From Daphnia pulex (taxonomy: Eukaryota; Arthropoda; Branchiopoda; Diplostraca; Daphniidae): 64,000 nucleotides of DNA. The DNA lies in assembly GCF_021134715.1 (NCBI RefSeq), contig NC_060024.1:3906001-3970000 (forward strand), given 5' to 3'. The translations under genes and the position numbers were made by a program. Each line of letters opens with the position of its first letter. The stretch's first letter is position 1. The notes under the pieces are model-generated. The model was given only the letters and a program-made list of their open reading frames with translations, did no database searches and had not been told where the DNA came from. Positions 12,631 through 24,209 of the stretch are shown piece after piece.

Positions 12631-12809
12631 ATTTTAAATTTTTTTGATTGATATTATCTAAGTTGAATTTTAAATTAAAAAATGAAAGAGTAGAATTCCC
12701 CTTTTTTCCGCTCCCATCCCTTTGTTTTTTCTTTGGCGCGAGAGAAAACAAAGGGATTGGAGCGGAAAATGGGAAATGGGAAAATGCATGAATACAAACA
12801 TTATACAAA

Positions 12810-14292
12810 TGTATAATCTTCTACAAAAAAGTCTGTGTTAAAAATTAAAAACAAATTCTTAAAAAACTTGCTGAACAGCAACAAACAAGTTTTCTGACCA
12901 AGTCCTTTAGCTCATCAACTTGTCCCAATGCCTCAATTTTTGCTCCCGATAAACCCTCATTAGTTTGACTTGTTTCAATATCTTTAATCCTTGTGTCTTC
13001 AGTGAAATAGAGTTTCTTTTTAAATAATATAGACCATGATATGTTGTCGACATTTTTCTCTTAGAATCACTAAATCAGATTTTGGAATTTCACCGCATAA
13101 TGCCATTGAGCTATTAACTGTAATGCACAATTAAATGAAAAAATCATCAAAATATACACAAAATCAAACTTATAATACCCCTGTCAATAAATGTTTCAAA
13201 CTTGTTGCCTCCAACATTACTTTTTATTTCTTAAAAATCAGTTCTTGCATCATTATTAACAAAAAAGTGAACAGCAACTGGATACACAGTAGGTTTCCCA
13301 TTAAGTACTTTTATCATGATTGAACAGAAAGTACGTAACTGCTAAATGAATTGTAATAGATATCAAACAAGGTAAAATAAATGTCGATTGCTAGTAAGCT
13401 AAGCAATTTTTAAACGCACAGTATGTATGAAAATCAAGTACAACTCTATAACCTATGAATGCTGATACATAAAAAAATAAGAATTATCATTCACAAGTTA
13501 TTTTGTGATTAAAACCACTATTATAAAAAAAAAACATTACATTTCAAATTGTATGTCAAATAGTTATTTGATTAACTATTACTAACTACATAGACGAAGC
13601 AATCTACACATAAATAACATGTTCCTATTATGCCATTATTTACAGATACAATCCCACTCCAATCGAGTAATCAGAGATTCGAAAAACAGGATACTTTCAT
13701 CCAAAACTGGAAAATGACGTGGAAAAGTGGTTCCAACACGACAAATCCTACCAAACATTTTGTTTCTCATTAAATTCTGTGAGTGTTAGTAATAAGCTAT
13801 AAGATTACTGTGGATAATATTAAGAAATCAAAGCTGAATTTTTAAAATACGCCTTTAATAAAAACCATGCAGAGCATTAGATACTAAGATTAGATACTTA
13901 GATCAACAGAGCATGGTATATGCCAGGAAGCATTTTTGTCTTTACACAAGAAAAATGCTGCCTCTATTTTTTGTATCATTTAGGTCTTTTGATGGTGTCC
14001 AAGTTTCAGAAATCGATTCAATGGCTGCTTAATAATTTTACTGAGCACAAGTACCTTCAGTGATTTCAGTGCAATAGGGGATGGCGAAAAAAAATAAAAG
14101 TATAATAAAACATTATAAAAATAAGAGAAAAAAAAATTAAAAATATCCCCAATCATACTGTACCTGGGAAAAATTTACTTTACGAGTTATTCACGTTTAA
14201 AGTTTGGCCTCCGTGGCCCACCTCTAAAACGCAGGACGCAAACGCTTATTCTTAACCTTTCTAACTTACCTTTAGCAAAACACACCCAGCAA
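12810..14292. other. AT-rich intergenic region, no gene recognised
   Basis: Strongly AT-rich with homopolymer runs and only short open frames. I see no splice-supported exon, RNA gene or terminal repeat. Confidence 0.5.
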
Positions 14293-15568
14293 ATGAAGAA
14301 TAGCAGCTGCACACCATCAAGCAAGCAGCTAAATATGCAACTGAAGAACCTGGCAGTGTGTGCTAAGAAATTGAAGAAAAATATGCCAGAGGTAGGTTTT
14401 GTAATTTAAACTTTTATTTTAGATACTCTAGTGATGGCCAAGGTGATTGGAACATTGATAGTTGCCAATCGTCCAACCTTGCGCATATTCGTGTGTGAAG
14501 TTTGCAAAAAGGTACAGTCCTCTCACAAAGTTTGGAAACACGGCGAGTGTTTCCGCGCTTCTAACACGGCGGCTTACGGGCCAATGTGTCTCCCTTTTTT
14601 CGCGATAACTCACGTTAAAAATTAGTCCCGTTTGAGTTGCGTCCCGTTTGAAAATTTACCTCCCCCCTTCTCTCCCGCATTTATTAGCTTACTTTGGGGG
14701 ATAAGTGACACGGCAGTGTGGGTAAAAGACACTCGAAATACATTGGAGATTCGGTGGTGTCGCCTTTTAATCCAATCTAGGACAATTGAGCTTGTTCATT
14801 TATGCGTAATCCGTTGGGACAACCACTTTTGGCGTAGCTCATTTGCATCTGGATGATTTGTAGCCCTCCTCTCAATCCACGATACTCGTCTTACAACTCC
14901 CAATTAGCACTAGAGATTAAGCTAGTAGTAACGCAACCACTACTACTCCTGCCGTACTACTATGTCTTGAACTTTGATTGGGAATTTATTTTTCTTTCTT
15001 TATTATTTGTCGTCGTCCCTCTTTTTTGCCAACGCAAATCAGCAGCCATTAATGATTATAACAATGATTATAATAACTGTATAAAATGTTCTATTTAATC
15101 CCCCCCCCGTATTTGCAGTATATTTCCGAAAACCTCAAGCATTTCAAAATTAGTCTATATTCATCAAAATCATTTCTTTAATTTTTGCCTTTTTAATAGG
15201 CTTGTAATTTGAAAGATCTGGAGTTGTCTGGCATACCACCTAGTGATGTCATTTACATGGCTTATGGAGTCGACATAATTCCATCACCATCGGAAAAGTT
15301 TAGGTGGTGTCTTGCCAAACTTCACTATGTGTAGCGGTGAAGAATTGCTTGAAACCATTGAAACCTGCACATTTACTGGCGTTCCAGACTGCAAAGAACC
15401 AATGGTTCATGGATTTCTCTCTGCAGCTTGCAACCGTAAGTCAATAAATGAAAAATTTAAACAATTTGTTTTTGTTTTTTAATTTCTTTTGTAAAAGATA
15501 CATCAACACGGATGGTGCGAGATATTTTTAAGCGAAAATCCCAGGCTGTACCTAAGAGTTGTGCTTGA
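14293..15568 (+). other. Candidate small multi-exon gene, unrecognised
   Basis: Three exon-like blocks are bounded by good splice sites. Block 1 is 14293-14391 (ATG, 33 codons, Lys-rich end, donor GTAGGT). Block 2 is 15200-15435 (acceptor TTTTAATAG, donor GTAAGT), encoding LKDLELSGIPPSDVIYMAYG and later EELLETIETCTFTGVPDC. Block 3 is 15498-15568 (RMVRDIFKRKSQAVPKSCA, then TGA). Phases of blocks 1 to 2 and 2 to 3 fit, but block 2 needs one frame change near 15300, so it is either a pseudogene or my exon structure is wrong. No family is recognised. Confidence 0.3.
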
Positions 15569-15664
15569 ATTAGGGCACAAAAAGGTGCTCTGCTGTTGCT
15601 GCTCCTGCTGCTGCTGTTGCTGCTTAGTTTAGCACGTTTCTTCTTTGAAAAACAACCAACTCAC

Positions 15665-16212
15665 CATTTCTATTTCGCGTTGTTTGACCAACTTCTTCTC
15701 CAGTTCGGCTTGTTGGCGGCGTTCTTGTTCCAGCCGCAACTTCTCTTTTCTTTCATATTCTTCGCGCTCCTTTCTCTCTTTTTCTTCTTGCTCACGACGC
15801 TGCTGTTCAGCCAAAGCTTTTCTTCTTTTATCAAGCTCAGCTTGCCCTACAACCAACCAGATATTCCACAATCTTTAAGTCTTGCTACGTTCCCAATTTA
15901 ATGGAAAAACACACCTTTATCGAAATTCTCTTTTCGCTTGTCTTCGAAAGAAACTGGAGACATCATTTTCATGTCGTCGGTAGGTGGTGGTGACGTGGCG
16001 ATCAAACCTTGTACATTGGACTCGGGTGTTGATGGTCCTTTTGGACTGGTTAGCGAACCGGATGCCGCATTCACTAAACAAGGACGACGAAACGTTGGCG
16101 GCACGAGTTCTTGCGGTAATGTATCTGGCAATTCTCCAGCTCGTACAACGTCGCATAAATGCATAGCTAATACGAACTCGTCGCACGACAAGCGCCCTAG
16201 CAACAGTCTCGT
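15665..16212 (-). pseudogene. Isolated intersectin (Dap160) exon fragment: end of EH2 domain and start of coiled coil
   Basis: Two adjacent exons on the minus strand: 16212-15915 and 15846-15665, with a 68-bp intron in matching phase. The first encodes the C-terminal half of an EH domain (RLSCDEFVLAMHLCDVVRAG, LPQELVPPTFRR) and a linker ending VSFEDKRKENFDKG. The second encodes [19 protein letters not shown] and a continuous charged coiled coil. This is the diagnostic order in intersectin, an endocytic scaffold. No upstream EH1 or downstream SH3 exons are found nearby; only a CAG-rich stretch (15590-15635) that could be a poly-Gln continuation. The two exons carry no stop, but the start (TRLLLGRLS where a Ca-loop Asp-x-Asp-Gly is expected) looks damaged. 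I read it as a stranded fragment, not a working gene. Confidence 0.75.
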
Positions 16213-16334
16213 CTATGTAATTTTTAAAAATAACTAGCAATAGTCAACCCTCCTATGTTAACTTCAAGGTGTAAAGTGTTTTCCTTGTCCGATATTCACT
16301 TGCCAGTTCTTTTTTCAAACCCAAAATTTATCGC

Positions 16335-16612
16335 GTCCAAGAACAATACTTTATTCGCCAATTATTTCATTTATTGGTCAGATATTAATTTTATTTGTCT
16401 TTCTTTGTGGTTCCATTTGAACTTTAAGCGTCCGCGCGATTTGGTTCTTAGTTTGTTTAATTTTCAGATGAGATTTATCCCTATATATATCTCGTCCAAG
16501 TTTCACTCCTGTTATACCCAAAGAAGTCCAAGTTATACTCTGTTCGCCAATTATTTCATTTATATGTCAAATAACTTTTTTTCTTCATTCTGTGGGATTC
16601 CATTTCAACTTT
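16335..16612. repeat. Imperfect direct duplication, about 90 bp, two copies about 190 bp apart
   Basis: Copies at about 16335-16425 and 16526-16612 share GTCCAAG, then TTCGCCAATTATTTCATTTA and TTCCATTTSAACTTT in the same order. They differ by scattered substitutions and small indels. No coding content is recognised. Confidence 0.6.
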
Positions 16613-16639
16613 CGATGATGGATCCGATGATGGACTCAC

Positions 16640-16836
16640 GTTGACGCCGGTGACGAGGATGTTGTTGTGGCAATTTTCGGCCGTGTCGTAAGTGCATCGA
16701 TGTCCGTCGACGCACCAGTGTCAGGGGTAGGACGAGGAATTGCATTCCGTGCATGACGTGTACGTGGTGCAGTCAAAGAAGGTGAAATTGGTGGCAACGA
16801 TATCCGGACCCGTGGTCATCCGCACCGACAGTTTAG
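16640..16836 (-). pseudogene. Isolated plexin exon fragment (PSI domain) with in-frame stop
   Basis: The minus strand encodes GPDIVATNFTFFDCTTYTSC then TECNSSSYP, a stop, and HWCVDGHRCTYDTAENC to ILVTGVN with a GTGAGT donor at its end. This is the cysteine-rich PSI module of a plexin, a semaphorin receptor. The TGA (plus-strand 16721-16723) replaces the Cys codon of the conserved PCDWC block. No neighbouring plexin exons were seen. It lies directly upstream, in the same orientation, of the intersectin fragment. Confidence 0.8.
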
Positions 16837-16924
16837 TTGTGAAATAATGCGTAAGAAAAAAAGATATAAAATATAAATAAAATAAAATACCTTTTGTTAA
16901 AAAAAGAAAAAAGAAAGACCCCAT

Positions 16925-18800
16925 TTCAATAGAATGTCACAAGTCTCTTTTTGCTTCGTGACACAAGCGCTAGTGATCCAATCAATCGATCGAAGAACTG
17001 GCAATCGAACGGCAACTCTGCATCCAAGGAAATTTTGCAGGGTAGATGCTGTATTTCCAACTACCCATTTCAATTCCTCATTATTCGAATAAAATATTGA
17101 CTTTCAGCTCTTTGAGACAACGATTGTGATATCGTTGAACAGATAAGAAGCCTTTATTCAAAATTTTTTAGCACACTTCATTGAAGTGACGCCCAACCTA
17201 ATTGATGAAAACTAAAAAAAAACAAAAACATGTTTTAAACGTTTGCGTGTGGTCTATTTTTGGATTTCGGTTTAATTTACTCGCAGCGCTAGTTGACTGA
17301 ATGTAGCTGTCATCTAGCGGTGGGTAAATTAACTTGACCATTTTGAAATTCTCTCCAATTGCATTTTGATCGCTGAGTTTCAATGGAATTCTACTACAAG
17401 AATTCGACTGAATTTCTCTCCGTTTTGTTGATTTTAAAACAAATATTGCTTGCAATTACTGCGAAATGCAGCCATCTAGCGATGCGTCTTATAACCGAGC
17501 TTCGTGCTCCCTCCACATCCGCACTTGACGGACGTGACTTGTAGATGGGCGGGATGGTGGGGGGTCATCATTCCGGATGAGAGGCAATCCATTTGGTGAC
17601 TGCTCAAAAGACAGATGGGACATATTTTCACATTCATGAAAATATGATCACCACGTGACAACTTTACGTGACTCGGTTAAATGTCGGAAGTACCCGCTTC
17701 TTCCACACATACACACACAACAAAAAATGTCATTCCTTTTTTATTCTGTCCGGATGGACAACGGCAACCGATCAAGTGTGTGCTGTCATACAAGTGATGA
17801 TGGTAGTGATGACGCATCTAGCTGCCCACTTATATACATCACATATCCCGATGGCTTGTAACGTCCAAACGTCTAATGTAAGAAAGAAAGAAGGAAAGAA
17901 ATAGGAAGAAGAAGAGGCTCTTGAATATCTGGCGATCGATGGGTGATGACTACATTTACGGAGATAATGCGGGATGATGGGGCCAGTTGGACAGCGAAAT
18001 GCCTAGCCCCAAAGGCTCAAAGAGATCACACATTTGTGCCATCGAAAAGAAGGTTAGTAGCTGGTAGAGTTAGAGTGGAGGGGGGAAGCGAAGCCGGACT
18101 TTGGTTTCAGAAAGGGGTTGGATTTATCGGAGGGTTTTGAAATGTGTGGACACAGTCAGAAGAAGAAGACGTACAATTTCTACATTTACAGGAACGTCAT
18201 GTAACCCATAGATGTAGTACTATGATTCATTCATGGCGTGAAAAGGGAGAAGCGAGAGCCAGAGGGGAGAGTGAAGGCTATCCATCACAAGGAGGCAAAC
18301 AGATCTACACTTAACTGTGATCCTATAACTCTATCAGATGTGGCGGCGTACAAGTAAATCGCCGCCGTGCATAACAGGAAAGCATTTTAATATGTGAGAG
18401 TGATTCCAAGTAACAGAATCCTCTCAGATATTATGGCAACAGCAAATCAGTTTGATGTGTTTTCTGTTTTTCTTTTTTCCCTCCAAGTTGTCGATGCTGC
18501 TGCTATGCTGTATAGCATTCCGGAATATTATTGCCGCATGTGGAACTAGTTGGACAATGTGCAAACTGTTCACTACCTCATTCCCGACCTATTTGAAACT
18601 CCACTTTGGAGCGAGTATATAGCAACTCTCTGGCACCGGCATTTCGGTGCGTTGCTGGAATGCCGGTCGACTATTTGCTTTGCGCTGCTTGTCGCTGTAG
18701 AGAGTAGACAAAGTCGCTAAAGATGGCCCGGGTTGGACTCTCTTTAACAGTCGTCAGCTCTGGAATGTCGTGCGTTTAGAGAGCAAAAACAAACAGACGA
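16925..18800. other. Intergenic, no gene recognised
   Basis: No coding sequence with family signatures was found on either strand. A TATATA box-like sequence lies at 18616-18621 in a less AT-rich stretch, and could mark a promoter for transcription to the right, but there is no supporting first exon. Purine-rich AAGAAAG runs occur near 17880-17910. Confidence 0.4.
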
Positions 18801-19342
18801 GCAACACTCAGTGATTAATGACGTCGAACATCTCCAGGACCGACAAACAAAAAACAAAAAAGATTTTCAACTATCAACCCAACACCCAGCGAGAGAGACC
18901 AAAATTGATCGATGATGTCGTGTTTCACGTCCTCGTTATGCGATTCTCAAGATGGCACGCAACGAAAGAGAGGGAAAATTTAATAAGGTTTTTGCCCGTG
19001 TGTTTCTCTGTTTTATGTCTCTTGGCTCTGTTAGACGACGTTCTCTGTCTGCTTAGCGCAAGACCCAATGTTGTATGGTGGGGGCGACTTTTGTGTCGGT
19101 TGTTGATCGACCGATAGAGACCCCACACGCGTAGGGAGAGATGAAACAGTTTTCTAGAGCCTCGTATACCAGCAAGAAAAGAAAAAAAAACTTTTTCAAG
19201 AGAGAGAAAGAGAGAGGAACCGAGGACTTAAGTATTCTTGATACCTCTCCGCCAGCTCGACTCCTTTCGACTAGTCCTTAAAGGTTAAGATTATTCGGGC
19301 GCGCGGGATGAAGAGGAAGTCAGATAGACACAGGGAAAGGCG

Positions 19343-19344
<2 letters not shown>

Positions 19345-19381
<37 letters not shown>
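19345..19381 (+). repeat. (GA)n microsatellite
   Basis: Uninterrupted run of about 18 GA units. On the other strand it reads as poly Leu-Ser, which is an artefact. Confidence 0.95.
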
Positions 19382-19385
<4 letters not shown>

Positions 19386-19684
19386 TCGATGAATACTCAT
19401 CCGTCGAGATGGATGGCCGCGTGACATCATCCGCCGCTGCAAATCCCTTAGACAGGACGCACTTCCGTCCGGTCGACCTAACCCACCCAACGCCCATCTG
19501 GTGGTGCGGCGGCAGCAAATCCCGTCCCGTCCGACACAGTTGAGAGACAGAGAGAATTATGACTGTCATGAGTATTGTAATATTATAAGCACATAAAAAC
19601 AAACCTATTCAGGGAAATGCGTTCGCCATTTTTTGATTGCAATGAATTCGGCGTCTTATTTGATTCATTTTGAAATTTTTGCAG

Positions 19685-19879
19685 GAGCATCGACCGCCCC
19701 GCCAACGAGCACTAACCAACCGAATTCGTCTTGCTCTATACGCTACTGTACATCGCGGACGGAAGAGCCGGCCAACACCAACACGTCATCCTCGTCGTCT
19801 TCGTGGATTTGTGGTTGTAGCGACGATTTTCTGCTGAAGAATTCTTGCTACTCTGTTTACGCCACCTTCTGTTTGACGG
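19685..19879 (+). other. Candidate internal exon, unrecognised Ser/Thr- and Cys-containing segment
   Basis: A 195-bp open block is bounded by a good acceptor (TTTTGCAG) and donor (GGTGAGT). It encodes a Ser/Thr/Asn-rich stretch (PPTSTNQPNSSCS) followed by WICGCSDDFLLKNSCYSVYA, with seven cysteines, suggesting a secreted or extracellular piece. No neighbouring exon was identified, so it may be part of a gene lying to the left or a stranded exon. Confidence 0.3.
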
Positions 19880-20454
19880 GTGAGTCCTGCCCATCGGCAA
19901 TTATTTATGATCATTAAGGATTATCATTTGCTATTCTGTCGATGATGTTATTTAGTCCGTTGTCTGTTGGCGTGCTTGATTTTCCGCTATTGGAAATAAG
20001 GGGGAGGGAATAAAATAAGAGATGATGATGGGTACAAGGGCAGTAGGGTTAGGTGCCAGTTTTTTTTTGTACAGACTCGTTTTCAGTCTGTACTGGTTGT
20101 CCAAGCCAGGTGCAGCTGAATTTCAAATGTAAACTAAAAATCGACAACGCCGCACCCTTCCTCAACCTGACGTTTTGTCAATCATGTCTGTCGCCATTTG
20201 TACTGAGAATACTTTTCGTTGAGAAGTGACAATAAAAAAAGATTTTGTATTACCAAGGATCTGACAGATTCAACATTTCGTCTGTAGGAACGGTTTCATG
20301 ATTTCTTGTATCCACCAAGTGAAATTGAATTTTGATTACAACAAGCTCACGTTAACTGAAACATTTTCGTTTTTATGGTTCAGTGTCCTGGCGTTAGGTC
20401 TCCTGTCGTGTCGAGTGTCGAGTCGAGTGTCGAGAAGTTGTCTTCGGTTCAGTT

Positions 20455-22738
20455 ATGTATAAGCAAATCTCAAAAGATTGTGCGTTAAAATTTCAAAAAG
20501 AATATATGCAAGAAGTTTGCTATATTCACCGCACTGCCTTTAAAAAACTTCCCAAAAATGTAGGTTGTTTTTTCCTTTTTTTTGAGAATTTGTAATTAAT
20601 TTTTTTTTCTTAGATTGTTGCTATCTACAAATCCATCTTCGAGATAGATTACTCTATATATATTCTCAGACAACGGATTTTAGCAATCAAACATTACACT
20701 CCATGGGGGGCTTTTGTAATGGAATTATCTAAATCAGATGGGTTGAAAGCGGCAGGAATTACCATAGCAAATCCTCAAAATAGGAGTTTGTTTGACTACT
20801 TGGTGGTAAGTAGTTGTAGTCTATCCAGAATCCTTTTTTTTATAATTTTTTTTTCTTATCATAGAGCACAGATAAGGATTTTCTACCTATGTGTATTCTT
20901 CTTGCAAAATGCACTGAAATTTCTGCCACCCAAAGGCGGAATGAAAAGCTACAAGAGATTGCGGAATTACGAGAAAAACGCCAGGACCACATTGGTATGT
21001 TCATGCTATTCTCCAAAACAAGTTATTTATTATTTTGCTATTCCTTCCCCCCGAATTCTTTCTTCTTGTTATTCTGTTCATGGATGGCTCACGGAGTACC
21101 GCTCTGTTGGCGGTGGGCGTCCATTATCCCGGGAATCTACTTGTTTTTGTTATTTAGCCAGAATTCCCTAGGCACTGTAGGGGTATTAATTTAGCACTTT
21201 CCATTTGTGACGACGGAGACTTATTTGACCTTTTAGAGGCCATGTACTGTCGGCTGGAACACTCGTCTCTAGATTCTTTTTATTTCTATTTCCGAGATTG
21301 GGCGTTTTCTGGTGTACTAGAAGCTTTCAATTCTGATGTTTTCTATAGTGGGTTGTCTAAATGTCCAAAGCCAGAGTCCTTGGCCAGTCTGTTGGTCATT
21401 TGATTGAATTCGCACTTGATAAAAGTCCGTGGCATTTGAATACGTAACTTGACGGTATTAACTAAAATGATTCTTCATTTCTTCGCGGTTCTGCAATTTT
21501 TTCAATTCGTAGCCAAATCTCTTATCCTCTGGTGAATGTTTTAAATCAAGAAAAGTTTCTTGCCATTTTCTGGGCTCATTTCCCAGTTCAGATTCTCCCG
21601 TGTCAATTCTTCCATCGCCGGTTTCGGTTTGTTCCGGACGGAACGGTTTCAGATACATTTCAATATCCCCAATGAGCTCTTTGTCGGCTCCGATCGTTCG
21701 TGATATTTTCAGTAATAATTCCAGGTAGTCCTCGTAGCAATCGCAGTTAAATTTGTCTGATTTAGTTGGCCCCACCAACTCGTTTCTGAGTTTAGCCGCT
21801 TCTTTAAATAATTCGGGATGGTTTTTCGATATGATTTCACTTGACGCAAACAACTCGCAGAGCTTTTTTGCTTGCTCTGGATCAAATATGTTTGAATCCT
21901 TTTTGTAATCGTTGGGATTTGGGCTGGCAATAATGATTGCGTAGAGAGTCATAATAACTCGATGAAATGTCGAATAAATGGCGATCTGATCTTACAAATT
22001 TTGTTTCTTGTTTCTTTGTTTAGATCATTTGAAGAATTTAGATCCGGAGTTGATTAATAAATTCGAATCGCAATTCGAAAGAGGAAAAATTTCCAAAATA
22101 ATAGCAGTTGCTCGCAAGGAACAGTTAATGAACAGATTGCTCTTTTGTCAATACTGCAGCGAAATCTTTATAAATCCGACGCAACAGCAAAAACATGTGC
22201 AATACAAAAAATACAATGAGTTTGATAAAGATATTAAACTATATGTTGCTGAAGCACAGGTCTTCTTTTTATTTAATATTTTTGTTTTTCCATGCTTAAC
22301 TTTTTTAAATAATTTAAATAGAAGGGAGCAGTGGACAGCGAAAGTGATGATATAATCGATCTGGATGAAATTTTGGATAATGCTACGTTACAAACAAGCA
22401 GCCAAATTCCTTCGGATGTGGATTATGATACACCAACAACGTCGAGATACCAGGGTAAAGGGAAGAGACTGTCTTCCAATCCAAAAAAGTCACTACCGTA
22501 TCAATTCCCCAAAACAAGAACCCGGCAAGAAAAAGCGTGCAGGTCTGTTTGCCTATTTAATATTTTTGTTTTTCCATGCTTAACTTTTTTAAATAATTTA
22601 AATAGAAGGGAGCAGTGGACAGCGAAAGTGATGATAATCAATTACTTCAGAGTAACAAGAACAGAAGTTAAGTATTTCGATGTAAAATTGACAAACAATC
22701 AATTTCATACCAGTCTCAAATTGGCAATTTCATCATAA
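20455..22738 (+). CDS. Unrecognised intron-rich gene
   Basis: Exons with matching phases: 20455-20559, 20614-20805, 20865-20994, 22024-22259, 22322-22542 and 22606-22738; introns are 54, 59, 1029, 62 and 63 bp. The ATG at 20455 opens a Lys-rich helical segment. Later parts include HYTPWGAFVMELSKSDGLKA, a charged helix (RRNEKLQEIAELREKRQDH), LKNLDPELINKFESQFERGK, a partial zinc-finger pattern (FCQYCSEIFINPTQQQKHV) and an acidic to basic tail. I do not recognise the family. The last two introns and the starts of the exons behind them are copies of each other. The final exon changes frame relative to its twin, so the 3' end of the model is uncertain. A minus-strand ORF lies inside the large intron. 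Confidence 0.45.
21458..21952 (-). CDS. Hypothetical protein, 164 aa, inside the large intron of the opposite-strand gene
   Basis: A continuous 164-codon frame, highly charged, with FDPEQAKKLCELFASSEIIS, FNCDCYEDYLELLLKISRTI and a Glu/Arg-rich C-terminus. Codon usage looks coding-like and there are no low-complexity runs, but no family is recognised. An F-box-type exon lies 760 bp upstream on the same strand; the two could belong to one gene, but I could not connect them by splice phase. Confidence 0.35.
   Translation of the reverse strand: MTLYAIIIASPNPNDYKKDSNIFDPEQAKKLCELFASSEIISKNHPELFKEAAKLRNELVGPTKSDKFNCDCYEDYLELLLKISRTIGADKELIGDIEMYLKPFRPEQTETGDGRIDTGESELGNEPRKWQETFLDLKHSPEDKRFGYELKKLQNREEMKNHFS
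22270..22636 (+). repeat. 83-bp perfect direct duplication containing an intron end and exon start
   Basis: 22270-22352 and 22554-22636 are identical over 83 bases, 201 bp apart. Each copy carries the 3' part of a short intron (pyrimidine-poor, ending AATTTAAATAG) and the first 31 bases of the following exon. The identity suggests a recent event. Confidence 0.95.
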
Positions 22739-22953
22739 GACAAATATCTGAGTATTTTTCGGAAAACATCCTCATGGAGTGATAAAAGAGTGATCTTTTT
22801 ATCATCACTAGAGGAAGCATATCCCTGCGAATCTGTTTTTCCATTTTCCAAAATCTTTCCTGTGAGTAACAATATTTGTTCAGGTAAAAGTCGGGCCAAG
22901 ACAACAATCGGTTGAAATTCAGGACCATGAATAATTTCGAATTGATCCGCCAA
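22711..22953 (-). pseudogene. F-box protein N-terminal exon
   Basis: The minus-strand frame ends with LSLHEDVFRKILRYLSYDEI and NLRLV, the core of an F-box (Skp1-binding module of SCF ubiquitin ligases), followed by a GTATGA donor at 22710. The first 50 residues are unremarkable. No continuing exon was recognised to the left, where the sequence is taken up by the opposite-strand gene's duplicated exons, so this is a partial gene or a stranded exon. A working first exon of an undetected gene is the alternative. Confidence 0.5.
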
Positions 22954-24209
22954 TCGATGATAATCTACAATGTGGCTACTGGAGTCTGTAAATCATTTCA
23001 ACAATCGTTTCTTTTTAGTTTCTTTTATCAAGACACAAACACAACAATTAAAGTGAAAGGAATAAAATGTTAACTGACCAAAGTGCCGGATGCAGATTAT
23101 CCTTAACTGAAATCATTGGTTAGTCTGCTGCTGGACTTTCCTATTATGTGGCGAGGATAAATGGCCTTTAAAGACAATCTATTCGCTTGTCCAGATGATT
23201 CTATATCGGTCATCCTCTAGTTGGAAGGTCTAGTTAGTTCTTCTGGTGTGTTTCAATTGTAACCCTCATCTATACTTAAAATCCAACAAGTCCTTTCATC
23301 AAATCGGTCCATCATAAAAAACTTTCAAATGTTTAAAATAATATAACTATAAAAAAACCTAATCGAAAAAAAAAACATGCAACATACATTTCTGTAATTT
23401 CTGTGAAAGGCAATATGATTGAGATGTAGCCAAAAATGGTAACTTTGCCTATTTCTGACATATTAATTTTAATTCCGGTAGTTTAAGTACTTTATGTCTT
23501 TCATAAATTTTTCAATGATGGCATGGAAACAATTTTTTTAATTGCAACATAACAGACGGCCAATAAATTCTTTGGTTAGCAATAGATAAAGTGAACTGGC
23601 GAATTCTGACTACGCACAGAGATTAGAGTTGGTAACATAGCTCTCTAGCATCTGAATTCTGAAATGCTTTTTACCGGCCAGGAGTACCTTCTTCTGCGTA
23701 GAACCCCCTCCCGTAGTTGCCGATTTTCCAAATATCAGCCCTTTATTTTTCTTCCCCTGCCCCTAATATTTATATGAGGCTTGTCTGTATTTAAAAAAAT
23801 CGGCAACTACTACTGGAGGGAAACAAAGTGGGAATAACGTAGGAAAAAACTTCCATTATAAAAAAAAATTTAAAGATATTTTTTATATGGCGTGGTGGTC
23901 TAAATTATGCATGAGGTTATAAAGCTAACGATTTTCTTATTTTAGCCCTAATTGTCTCACCTAGCCCTATTTTCCTTCCCGTAAAAGAAAGCCAAATTAG
24001 TACTACCATTTACTCGGAAAGGAAACTTCATATTCGACGATTTTAAAAAAATTCCATTAGCTTTTCTCAGCTGTGCGAAAACCTTAGGTAGTTACTGCAA
24101 AATGACATGGTTGTGGTTGTGGAGATCTGGTATTTAAGTAAATGGGAAATTTCCCTGTTCAAAACTCATTCATTAGATACGTGCATGAGATCGTTCATGA
24201 AACACTTAG
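22954..24209. other. AT-rich intergenic region with a short inverted repeat
   Basis: No coding exon recognised. It contains a 15-bp perfect inverted repeat (see separate entry) and several homopolymer runs. Confidence 0.5.
23713..23810. repeat. Short inverted repeat (hairpin)
   Basis: GTAGTTGCCGATTTT at 23713-23727 pairs perfectly with AAAATCGGCAACTAC at 23796-23810, with a further imperfect CCCTCC/GGAGGG extension. The loop is 68 bp. It may be the core of a miniature transposon or a chance hairpin. Confidence 0.6.

Noticed and set aside
15596..15901. Hydrophobic Leu/Phe-rich plus-strand frame
   Set aside because: It is the antisense of the intersectin coiled-coil exon and CAG run, not a gene.
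18616..18621. TATATA as a core promoter
   Set aside because: AT-rich hexamers are frequent here and no first exon or initiator could be linked to it.
19291..19602. Minus-strand frame with poly Leu-Ser
   Set aside because: Produced by the (GA)n microsatellite; no splice or motif support.
22331..22738. Single 135-codon frame reading through the second duplicated intron
   Set aside because: The intron has clear GT-AG ends and is a copy of the upstream intron, so a spliced model is preferred.
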